From: Frisingicoccus caecimuris
Lineage (GTDB): Bacteria; Bacillota; Clostridia; Lachnospirales; Lachnospiraceae
Length of the DNA: 64,000 nt
Assembly (NCBI RefSeq): GCF_004340975.1
Contig: NZ_SLXA01000004.1
Span: forward strand, 177,449-241,448
Direction of reading: 5' to 3'
The translations under genes and the position numbers were made by a program. Below the pieces are notes generated by a model. It saw only the letters and a program-made list of their open reading frames with translations. It did no database searches and had not been told where the DNA came from. This document shows, in pieces, positions 56,960-64,000 of this stretch (position 1 is its first letter; every line of letters starts with the position of its first letter).

Positions 56960-59458
56960 ATGGATGATTTAAGCAATGTTTTTGACAAAGTCCAGGAAGT
57001 GGATCTTCAGGAAACAATGGAGCAATCTTATATCGAGTATGCCATGAGTGTTATCGCCTCCAGAGCATTGCCGGATGTAAGAGACGGGTTAAAACCCGTT
57101 CAGAGACGTATATTATATGCAATGATTGAGCTGAACAATGGACCGGATAAGCCGCATCGTAAATGCGCACGTATCGTCGGTGATACAATGGGTAAATATC
57201 ATCCGCATGGCGATTCTTCGATTTATGGTGCTTTGGTAAATCTGGCTCAGGAATGGTCGACCAGATATCCTCTGGTCGATGGTCATGGAAATTTCGGTTC
57301 TGTGGATGGTGACGGCGCAGCCGCCATGCGTTATACAGAAGCCAGACTGAGTAAAATTTCTATGGAAATGACAGCAGATATTAATAAAGATACGGTGGAT
57401 TTTGGTCCGAACTTTGATGAGACGGAAAAAGAGCCGATGGTGCTTCCGTCACGATTTCCAAATCTGCTGGTGAATGGCACAACGGGTATTGCTGTTGGTA
57501 TGGCAACGAATATTCCGCCCCACAATCTCCGGGAAACCATCGACGGCGTCTTAAAAATTATTGAAAATAAGATTGACTATGATAGGGATACGGAAATTGA
57601 AGAACTTTTAGATATTGTAAAAGGACCGGATTTTCCTACGGGTGCGATGATTCTTGGAAAAAATGGAATAAATCAGGCCTATCGTACCGGACGGGGAAAA
57701 ATCAAGGTACGTGCGGTGACAGATATTGAACCGATGGGGAATGGACGTCAGAGAATCGTTGTTACAGAACTTCCGTATATGGTCAATAAGGCAAAGTTAA
57801 TTGAAAAGATCGCAGAACTGGTTCGTGACAAACGGGTGGAAGGCATATCTGATTTGAGAGATGAATCCAGCCGTGAAGGTATGCGGGTTGTTATTGAGTT
57901 GAAGAAAGATGCAAACCCAAATATCATTTTGAATCATTTATATAAACATACGCAGCTTCAGGATACTTTTGGTGTGATCATGCTGGCATTGGTCAATAAT
58001 GAACCTATGATTCTTAATCTCAAACAGATTTTAGAATTATACCTTAAACATCAGGAAGAGGTTATTACCCGACGTTCCAAATATGAATTGAATAAGGCGG
58101 AAGAGCGGGCACATATTTTAGAGGGCTTATTAATTGCTCTGGATAATATTGATGAAGTGATTCACATTATCCGTTCTTCAAAAAATGTGGCTGAAGCTAA
58201 GGAAAAATTGATTCAGAGCTTTGATTTGACGGATGTGCAGGCACAGGCTATCGTTGATATGCGTCTTCGTGCTTTAACCGGTCTGGAACGGGAAAAGCTG
58301 GAAGGTGAATATGCTGAGCTGGAAGCAAAAATTGCTGAATTAAAAGCGATTCTTGGTGATGAGAAACGTCTTCTTGGCGTTATTCGTGATGAAATTATAA
58401 TTATTCGTAATAAATATGGTGATGACCGCAGGACATCGATTGGCGTTGATGACGATGAAATTACGATTGAAGACTTAATTAAAAAAGAAAATACGGTCAT
58501 CGCAATGACAAAGCTTGGTTATATTAAGCGGATGACGGTAGATAATTTCCGCAGTCAAAATCGGGGCGGCAAGGGTATCAAGGGTATGTCCACACTGGAT
58601 GACGACTACATTGAAGATTTGCTGATGACAAGCACACATCATTTTATTATGTTCTTTACGAATAAGGGAAAGGCATATAGAATCAAGGCTTATCAGATTC
58701 CGGAATCTTCCAGAGTAGCGCGTGGAACGGCGATTGTTAACATTCTGCAATTAGAGCCGGGAGAAAAAATTACTGCAATGATACCTATTCGGAATTTTGA
58801 TCAGGATGTTTATCTGTTCATGGCAACGAGGAAAGGTATTGTAAAGAAAACTTCGATTAAGGAATATGAACATATAAGAAAAACAGGTATTCTTTCAATT
58901 AATTTGAAGGAAGATGATGAATTAATTGAAGTAAAAATAACGAATAATGATAATGACATATTCCTTGTGACAAAACACGGAAAATGTATCCGGTTTAGTG
59001 AACAGGATGTGCGTCCAACCGGCCGTACATCGATGGGAGTTATTGGCATGACCCTGGATGACGAGGATGAAATCATCGGTATGCAGTTGGATACACAGGG
59101 AGATTCGCTTCTTATTGCTTCGGAAAATGGTATGGGTAAACGAACATCTTTAAGTGAATTTAATCTTCAGCACAGGGGAGGTAAAGGTGTTCTTTGCTAT
59201 AATATCACAGAGAAAACAGGAAATGTTATCGGTGCAAAAGCAGTTAATGACAGCCAGGAAATTATGATGATTACTTCCGGCGGTATTATCATTCGTATGC
59301 CGGTGGATGGAATTTCTAAAATCGGACGTTATACCTCCGGTGTAAAATTGATGGATGTGGACGTAGAAAATGATATTAAAGTTGCAAGTATCGCCAAGGT
59401 TCGGGAAGCAGAAACGGATGAAACAGACAATACAGAGACAGGTGGAGAAACTGAATGA
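56960..59458 (+). CDS. gyrA: DNA gyrase subunit A
   Basis: 832 residues. The winged-helix/tower part has catalytic Tyr125 in [11 protein letters not shown]. The quinolone-determining region is [17 protein letters not shown]: Ser86 matches E. coli Ser83 and Gly90 matches Asp87. The C-terminal beta-pinwheel includes the GyrA box [11 protein letters not shown] (about 534) and further blade repeats (RHGGKG-like QHRGGKGV). The acidic tail [14 protein letters not shown] is short. GGAGG precedes the ATG by about 12 nt. The stop overlaps the next ATG (ATGA). Confidence 0.98.
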   Translation: MDDLSNVFDKVQEVDLQETMEQSYIEYAMSVIASRALPDVRDGLKPVQRRILYAMIELNNGPDKPHRKCARIVGDTMGKYHPHGDSSIYGALVNLAQEWSTRYPLVDGHGNFGSVDGDGAAAMRYTEARLSKISMEMTADINKDTVDFGPNFDETEKEPMVLPSRFPNLLVNGTTGIAVGMATNIPPHNLRETIDGVLKIIENKIDYDRDTEIEELLDIVKGPDFPTGAMILGKNGINQAYRTGRGKIKVRAVTDIEPMGNGRQRIVVTELPYMVNKAKLIEKIAELVRDKRVEGISDLRDESSREGMRVVIELKKDANPNIILNHLYKHTQLQDTFGVIMLALVNNEPMILNLKQILELYLKHQEEVITRRSKYELNKAEERAHILEGLLIALDNIDEVIHIIRSSKNVAEAKEKLIQSFDLTDVQAQAIVDMRLRALTGLEREKLEGEYAELEAKIAELKAILGDEKRLLGVIRDEIIIIRNKYGDDRRTSIGVDDDEITIEDLIKKENTVIAMTKLGYIKRMTVDNFRSQNRGGKGIKGMSTLDDDYIEDLLMTSTHHFIMFFTNKGKAYRIKAYQIPESSRVARGTAIVNILQLEPGEKITAMIPIRNFDQDVYLFMATRKGIVKKTSIKEYEHIRKTGILSINLKEDDELIEVKITNNDNDIFLVTKHGKCIRFSEQDVRPTGRTSMGVIGMTLDDEDEIIGMQLDTQGDSLLIASENGMGKRTSLSEFNLQHRGGKGVLCYNITEKTGNVIGAKAVNDSQEIMMITSGGIIIRMPVDGISKIGRYTSGVKLMDVDVENDIKVASIAKVREAETDETDNTETGGETE

Positions 59459-60204
59459 AGATAACATATATTCATCATAGTTGTTTTGTTGTTGAGATTG
59501 AAGATTGTATCTTTGTATTTGATTATTATAAAGGAAAACTGCCGGAGTTTGATAAAAATAAACGAATTATTTTCTTTGTAAGTCACAGTCACGGAGACCA
59601 CTTTAATCCGTCTATTTATCAATACGCGGAATACAATCCATATGTCACGTATGTTCTTTCAGATGATGTGCGTCACAGCTTAAGTTTTGCTGTTCGTCTT
59701 GGAACTGGTGGAGAAAATACCATTTTTGTGGATAAGGACAAATTATTATATCTGAATGTGGATAACCGGGGAGTTTCCAGAAAAGAAGGAGGCTCCCGGG
59801 ATATAAAAATTGAAACGTTAAAATCTACGGATGAAGGCGTGGCATTTTTAATTGAATATGCTGGAAAATCTGTTTATTTTGCAGGAGATCTGCATTGGTG
59901 GTCCTGGACAGGCGAAAGCGAAGCTGACAGAGAACGCCGTGAGAAAGAGTATAAATATGAAATGGACAAAATAAAAGGGCGTCATTTTGATGTGGCTTTT
60001 GTTGTGCTTGATCCCCGGCAGGAAGAACATTATTGGTGGGGCATGAATGAATTTATGCGTACAGCCGATGCAGATATTGTTTTTCCGATGCACTTCTGGA
60101 AGGATTATAAGCTGATTGAGAAATTTAAAAATGGAGAATCTGCACAGGATTACAAAGAAAAAGTTGTGTCGATCAGTGAAGAGGGACAAATTTTTGAAAT
60201 ATAA
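59455..60204 (+). CDS. MBL-fold metallo-hydrolase
   Basis: 249 residues with the metallo-beta-lactamase motif [10 protein letters not shown] (about 43-52), earlier [20 protein letters not shown], a later [10 protein letters not shown] and PMHFWKDYK supplying further metal ligands. The overall pattern fits the YtkL/UlaG-like group of small-molecule or nucleotide hydrolases; the substrate is unknown. It starts within the gyrA stop (ATGA), so it is coupled to gyrA, and is followed 12-30 nt later by the antiporter gene. Confidence 0.85.
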   Translation: MKITYIHHSCFVVEIEDCIFVFDYYKGKLPEFDKNKRIIFFVSHSHGDHFNPSIYQYAEYNPYVTYVLSDDVRHSLSFAVRLGTGGENTIFVDKDKLLYLNVDNRGVSRKEGGSRDIKIETLKSTDEGVAFLIEYAGKSVYFAGDLHWWSWTGESEADRERREKEYKYEMDKIKGRHFDVAFVVLDPRQEEHYWWGMNEFMRTADADIVFPMHFWKDYKLIEKFKNGESAQDYKEKVVSISEEGQIFEI

Positions 60205-60234
60205 TAACATCATGGGATGGAAAGAGGAAGAAAA

Positions 60235-61539
60235 ATGACAGCAATATTAGCAATTTCAGTAGCATTGATCATGGGATTATTGATGACCCGTATATTACGA
60301 CCATTAAAATTACCGGACGTTACGGCCTATTTGATCGCCGGTGTTTTAATTGGGCCTTATGTTCTTGGACGTTTGAATATACCGGGAATAGGATTTGTAT
60401 CGACCAGCGATGTTGAGCAGTACGCTTTGATTTCAAATGTAGCATTGGGATTTATTGCTTTTACAATTGGTAATGAATTTCGTCTGTCCCAGTTAAAGAA
60501 TATCGGACGTCAGGCGATGATCGTTGGTATTGCTGAAGGATTGGTTGCATCTTTATGCGTAAATATAGCAATGTTTGTACTTCACATCTTTCTTGGAGCC
60601 AAGCTTCCGATTACAACAGCCATTACTTTGGGGGCCATTGCAACCGCTACAGCTCCCGCTGCGACATTGATGGTTGTACGTCAGTATAAGGCGAAAGGAA
60701 AATTAACGGATATTCTTCTTCCGGTCGTTGCATTGGACGATGCGGTAGCTCTGATGGTATTTGCCGTTTCTTTCGGTGTGGCTATGGCTTTAAAAGATGG
60801 TGCTTTTAATATGACGTCTATTTTAGTTGAGCCTTTTCTGGAAATTGTTCTTTCATTGATTGTCGGGGCCTTTATGGGATGGCTGCTGACCAAGTTAGAA
60901 ACATTATTTAATTCCAACAGCAATCGTTTGTCATTAACTATTGCTTTTGTATTTTTGACCGTTGGAATTTCTATGCTGGAATTTGATGTTGGCGGTGTAC
61001 ATATTCAATTTTCTTCGCTTTTAGTTTGTATGATGCTCGGAACCATTTTCTGTAATATATGTCCGTTGTCTGAAGATTTGATGGAAAAGTCTGACCGTTG
61101 GACGGCACCTTTATTTGCTTTGTTCTTTGTCATCAGTGGTGCAGAGCTTGAATTAAGTGTTTTTTCAGATATAAGTATCGTTATTATAGGTATTGTCTAT
61201 ATTGTATTTCGTTGTATCGGGAAGTATCTGGGCGCCTGGTCCAGTGCAAAAGCTGCCGGATGTGATTCTGTGGTCCAGAAATATTTGGGAATTACGCTCT
61301 TTCCACAGGCCGGAGTTGCTCTGGGAATGTGTATTACGGCGGCCGCAAAATTTGGTGCAGAGGGAGCAATGATTCGGAACATCGTTCTTTTCTCAGTTTT
61401 GGTTTATGAACTTGTAGGTCCTTCAATGACAAAATGGGCTTTGAAGAAAACCGGAGATATTCAGCCGAAGAGTGCGGAAGTTATTAATCGAAGAGCTATG
61501 AAACTGCAGGAGGCAGAAGAAAAGAAAAAAGTAATGTAA
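60235..61539 (+). CDS. Cation/proton antiporter (CPA2, KefB/NhaS-like)
   Basis: The ATG at 60235 has GAGGAAG just upstream and gives MTAILAISVALIMGLLMTRILRPLKLPDVTAYLIAGVLIGPYVLG, 434 residues. About 12 membrane helices are seen. LKLPDVTAYLIAGVLIGP and the ion-binding stretch VVALDDAVALMVFAVSFG (Asp-Asp) are the hallmarks of the monovalent cation:proton antiporter-2 family. The short cytoplasmic C-terminus lacks a TrkA-N domain. Sodium or potassium exchange against protons is inferred from the family. Confidence 0.85.
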   Translation: MTAILAISVALIMGLLMTRILRPLKLPDVTAYLIAGVLIGPYVLGRLNIPGIGFVSTSDVEQYALISNVALGFIAFTIGNEFRLSQLKNIGRQAMIVGIAEGLVASLCVNIAMFVLHIFLGAKLPITTAITLGAIATATAPAATLMVVRQYKAKGKLTDILLPVVALDDAVALMVFAVSFGVAMALKDGAFNMTSILVEPFLEIVLSLIVGAFMGWLLTKLETLFNSNSNRLSLTIAFVFLTVGISMLEFDVGGVHIQFSSLLVCMMLGTIFCNICPLSEDLMEKSDRWTAPLFALFFVISGAELELSVFSDISIVIIGIVYIVFRCIGKYLGAWSSAKAAGCDSVVQKYLGITLFPQAGVALGMCITAAAKFGAEGAMIRNIVLFSVLVYELVGPSMTKWALKKTGDIQPKSAEVINRRAMKLQEAEEKKKVM

Positions 61540-61546
61540 TAAAAAA

Positions 61547-61582
61547 GGGGCTGTCCTGAAAAATTAATTCGGTGATAGCCCC
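61547..61582. other. Hairpin between the antiporter and fumarase genes
   Basis: GGGGCTGTC and GATAGCCCC arms with an 18-nt loop. The T-run lies on the minus strand only (A-run before the hairpin on the plus strand), so it is a good terminator for leftward transcripts and a weak one for the antiporter mRNA. Confidence 0.6.
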
Positions 61583-61605
61583 CTCATTGATTTGGAGGTT
61601 TAGAG

Positions 61606-62448
61606 ATGAGAGATATATCTTGTCATGTAATCAGGGATACTATCCAGGAAATGTGTATTCAGGCAACGCATTTTTTATCGGATGATATGGTAGAAGCCAT
61701 GAATCATGCTATAGAGACAGAAGAATCCACATTGGGAAAGCAGGTATTAAAGCAACTTGAAGATAATTTAAAAATTGCAGGTGAAGAAATGATCCCGATT
61801 TGTCAGGATACGGGAATGGCTATTTTTTTCATAGAAATGGGCCAGGAAATACATATTGTAGATGGAATACTGGAAGAGGCGATCAATGAAGGTGTGCGTC
61901 GGGGATATACAGAAGGCTTTTTACGAAAATCCGTGGTTGAGGACCCGATTTACCGTAAAAATACAAATGATAATACACCGGCGATCATTCATTATCAGAT
62001 TGTTCCGGGAGATTCTTTTAAAATCACTTTGGCACCAAAGGGATTCGGAAGCGAAAATATGAGCCGAATCTGTATGCTGAAACCGGCGGATGGTATCGAA
62101 GGGGTTAAAAAGGCGATTCTTGAAACGGTAGATGCTGCCGGTCCGAATGCATGTCCTCCGCTTGTTGTCGGTGTTGGAATCGGCGGTGATTTTGAAAAGT
62201 GTGCATTGATGGCAAAACATGCTTTAACAAGAGCAGCCGGAAGTCATTCGGATATTCCTTATATAAAAGAACTTGAAATAGAAATGCTTGAAAAGGTGAA
62301 TCAGTTGGGAATCGGACCGGGAGGACTTGGAGGTACAGTCACGGCTATGGCTGTAAATATTGAGACTTATCCGACACATATCGCTGGTCTTCCTGTAGCT
62401 ATTAATATATGTTGTCATGTGAACCGACATGTGACACGAGAATTATAA
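61606..62448 (+). CDS. fumA: Fumarate hydratase (iron-sulfur type), alpha subunit
   Basis: 280 residues: MRDISCHVIRDTIQEMCIQATHFL, then PICQDTGMAIFFIEMGQ with a cluster-ligand Cys, GPNACPPLVVGVGIGGDFEKCALMAKHAL with further Cys, and GGLGGTVTAMAVNIETYPTHIAGLPVAINICCHVNRH. It matches the TtdA/FumA N-terminal family, here split into two genes as in most anaerobes. It hydrates fumarate to malate with the beta subunit; a tartrate dehydratase role cannot be excluded. The beta subunit follows after 19 nt. Confidence 0.9.
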   Translation: MRDISCHVIRDTIQEMCIQATHFLSDDMVEAMNHAIETEESTLGKQVLKQLEDNLKIAGEEMIPICQDTGMAIFFIEMGQEIHIVDGILEEAINEGVRRGYTEGFLRKSVVEDPIYRKNTNDNTPAIIHYQIVPGDSFKITLAPKGFGSENMSRICMLKPADGIEGVKKAILETVDAAGPNACPPLVVGVGIGGDFEKCALMAKHALTRAAGSHSDIPYIKELEIEMLEKVNQLGIGPGGLGGTVTAMAVNIETYPTHIAGLPVAINICCHVNRHVTREL

Positions 62449-62467
62449 AATTTAAGGAGAAAGCAGA

Positions 62468-63019
62468 ATGGAAAAATATATTAGCGCACCCTTAAAGGAT
62501 GAAACAATCAGAGAATTAAAGTCGGGAGATTATGTTTATATTAGCGGGACAATTTATACGGCCAGAGATGCGGCTCATAAACGGATGTATGAATCCATGC
62601 TTGCCAACGAAACAATTCCAATGAGTCTGGAAAATAATATTATATATTATATGGGACCTTCACCGGCCAGGGAAGGAAGACCGATTGGTTCTGCAGGACC
62701 CACAACCAGTAGCAGAATGGACAAGTATGCTCCGAAATTAATGGATTGTGGATTAAAAGGTATGATTGGTAAAGGAAAACGTTCTAAAGAGGTTGTAGAA
62801 GCGATCGTCCGCAATAAGGCTGTCTATTTTGCAGCAGTGGGTGGCGCAGGAGCTTTACTCTCAAAAGCGATTAAAAAATCTATAGTCATTGCTTATGATG
62901 ATTTGGGAACAGAAGCTATACGGAAGCTTGAAGTAGTCAATATGCCAGCAATTGTGGTCATCGATTCAAATGGAAATAATCTTTATGAAAACGTTGTTAA
63001 AGAGTATCGGCAAATTTGA
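62468..63019 (+). CDS. fumB: Fumarate hydratase, beta subunit
   Basis: 183 residues: ISAPLKDETIRELKSGDYVYISGTIYTARDAAHKRM, YYMGPSPAREGRPIGSAGPTTSSRMD and MIGKGKRSKEVVEAIVRNKAVYFAAVGGAGALLSKAIK, typical of the TtdB/FumA C-terminal family. It completes the active site of the alpha subunit. AAGGAG lies 8 nt before the ATG. Confidence 0.9.
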   Translation: MEKYISAPLKDETIRELKSGDYVYISGTIYTARDAAHKRMYESMLANETIPMSLENNIIYYMGPSPAREGRPIGSAGPTTSSRMDKYAPKLMDCGLKGMIGKGKRSKEVVEAIVRNKAVYFAAVGGAGALLSKAIKKSIVIAYDDLGTEAIRKLEVVNMPAIVVIDSNGNNLYENVVKEYRQI

Positions 63020-63103
63020 TATTTACTATATATAATAAAAATAAAATAAAAAAATCTATATCTTGTGTTGTAAAAAAAATTAAAAAAATGTAAAGAAAAT
63101 ACA

Positions 63104-63133
63104 TTGACAAGAAGGATTAATATGTATTATAAT
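63104..63133 (+). promoter_or_regulatory. tRNA-Ser promoter
   Basis: -35 TTGACA and -10 TATAAT, spacer 18 nt, about 50 nt before the tRNA. Confidence 0.8.
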
Positions 63134-63182
63134 AGACAAGCACTGTAAAAGTGCGTAAAAATTTCATAGTTTTTAACTATTC

Positions 63183-63270
63183 GGAGAAGTACTCAAGAGG
63201 CCGAAGAGGTGCCCCTGCTAAGGGTATAGGTCGCTAACGCGGCGCGAGGGTTCAAATCCCTCCTTCTCCG
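63183..63270 (+). tRNA. tRNA-Ser (anticodon GCT)
   Basis: An 88-nt gene with acceptor GGAGAAG/CTTCTCC, anticodon loop CTGCTAA (GCT), a long variable arm typical of tRNA-Ser, and the TTCAAAT T-loop. No CCA is encoded. It is just upstream of the rRNA promoter. Confidence 0.95.
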
Positions 63271-63311
63271 TTTTGAATATAAAAAATATTCAAAAAAATT
63301 AAAAAAAGATG

Positions 63312-63340
63312 TTGACAAAAACTTGCAACTGTGTTATCCT
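63312..63340 (+). promoter_or_regulatory. rRNA operon promoter
   Basis: -35 TTGACA and -10 TATCCT with a 17-nt spacer, preceded by A-rich DNA that could act as an UP element. Confidence 0.75.
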
Positions 63341-63709
63341 ATAAAAGTTGCACGACGGAGATGAGCAACATCAAAAAATGGACATTGACAATTAAACAAT
63401 AAAACAATCCCGAAAGTTCTTGACTGTGAACACTTGATGAGTCTGAACGGACGAATCCAGTGTGAACGTCGTTACCTGACCACTTAACGAGGTATTTTCG
63501 AGTTTAGTGGCAGCGTAACAACTTTGAGAAAAAACGAATGGTGCCGAAAGGCACTCCAGACAGTAAAAAACGGGAAGATAACAGCTAGTTGTCATTCTGT
63601 TAGGATAGACAAAGCGGACACATCCGCTCCACTGGGTTCGAAAGGACCTCACCAAGTGGCCGGATGTTGGTTTTGACTAAGCTCAAAACCACTTCGCTAA
63701 GTCAAAACT
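63341..63709 (+). ncRNA. rRNA leader (pre-16S 5' sequence)
   Basis: About 370 nt transcribed upstream of 16S with several hairpins. Among them are CACT...AGTG around an inner GTCT/GGAC stem (about 63430-63461), and a TTTTGACTAAGC/GCTAAGTCAAAA stem (63671-63707) directly before the mature 5' end that is a likely processing site. A boxA-like ACTTTGAGAAAA at about 63520 may serve antitermination. No protein gene is present. Confidence 0.6.

Positions 63710-64000
<291 letters not shown>

Noticed and set aside
61547..61582. Rho-independent terminator of the antiporter gene
   Set aside because: No T-run follows on the plus strand; the T-run is on the opposite side, so it is listed only as a hairpin.
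63425..63465. Hammerhead ribozyme suspected from TGATGAG...GGACGAA in the rRNA leader
   Set aside because: The first core base is T instead of C, there is no third stem and no proper cleavage triplet in place; the CACT/AGTG pairing gives a simple hairpin.

Overview
The window is the origin-of-replication region of a Gram-positive anaerobe of the Lachnospiraceae type (Clostridia, cluster XIVa). The basis is the gene order around oriC (mnmG-mnmE-jag-yidC-yidD-rnpA-rpmH | oriC | dnaA-dnaN-yaaA-recF-gyrB-gyrA), the low-GC Firmicutes codon use, the TGTTTCACGTGAAACA parS sites, the DUF3881 and DUF4446 proteins, and the start of a 16S rRNA gene with a clostridial 5' sequence. Species cannot be named from the sequence alone.

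Layout. (1) About 1-34,330 is mobile DNA. Almost all of it is transcribed on the minus strand from a partition operon next to a tRNA-Arg(CCT) gene. It is the right part of a Tn1549-like integrative conjugative element (ICE): ParA/ParB, a thioester/CnaB surface adhesin, small accessory proteins, a giant methylase-helicase, a TOPRIM primase-like protein, MobC, relaxase, PcfB, an ArdC-like protein and the coupling protein VirD4. Two transposons with large serine recombinases (TnpX family) have landed in it. One lies in virD4 near 4.03 kb. The other, a complete Tn4451-like element of about 6.3 kb with tnpX, tnpV, a MobV relaxase, an ATPase, tnpW and a SnoaL-like cargo gene, splits the helicase gene between about 12.76 and 19.06 kb. 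The adhesin is frameshifted by a 46-bp tandem duplication and one small gene has an in-frame TGA. As read here the ICE is probably unable to transfer by itself. (2) At 34.33-34.98 kb is the integration hotspot: an intact tRNA-Arg followed by three partial copies of its 5' half, the scars of repeated integration. (3) At 35.0-50.5 kb is the left chromosomal arm: DUF3881, serS, DUF4446-spo0J-soj, two parS sites, argS, then (plus strand) an alpha/beta hydrolase and aroE, then the minus-strand block rsmG-mnmG-mnmE-jag-yidC-yidD-rnpA-rpmH. (4) At 50.5-52.6 kb is a bipartite oriC flanking dnaA; the dnaA-dnaN part has DnaA boxes, a GC-rich spacer, a DnaA-trio-like run and an AT-rich unwinding stretch. 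(5) At 52.6-63.0 kb are dnaN, S4 protein, recF, gyrB, gyrA, a metallo-hydrolase, a cation/proton antiporter and the two subunits of an iron-sulfur fumarase. (6) At 63.1-64.0 kb are tRNA-Ser(GCT), the rRNA promoter and leader, and the first ~290 nt of 16S rRNA.

Most notable observations: a third tnpV-like gene, with its own ribosome binding site, is encoded out of frame inside the linker of the ICE helicase; the adhesin's cell-wall anchor is switched off by an exact 46-bp duplication; eight GATTAGCA-type iterons lie between the ICE partition operon and tRNA-Arg; and an array of tRNA 5' halves lies beside the integration site, one with its own strong promoter.
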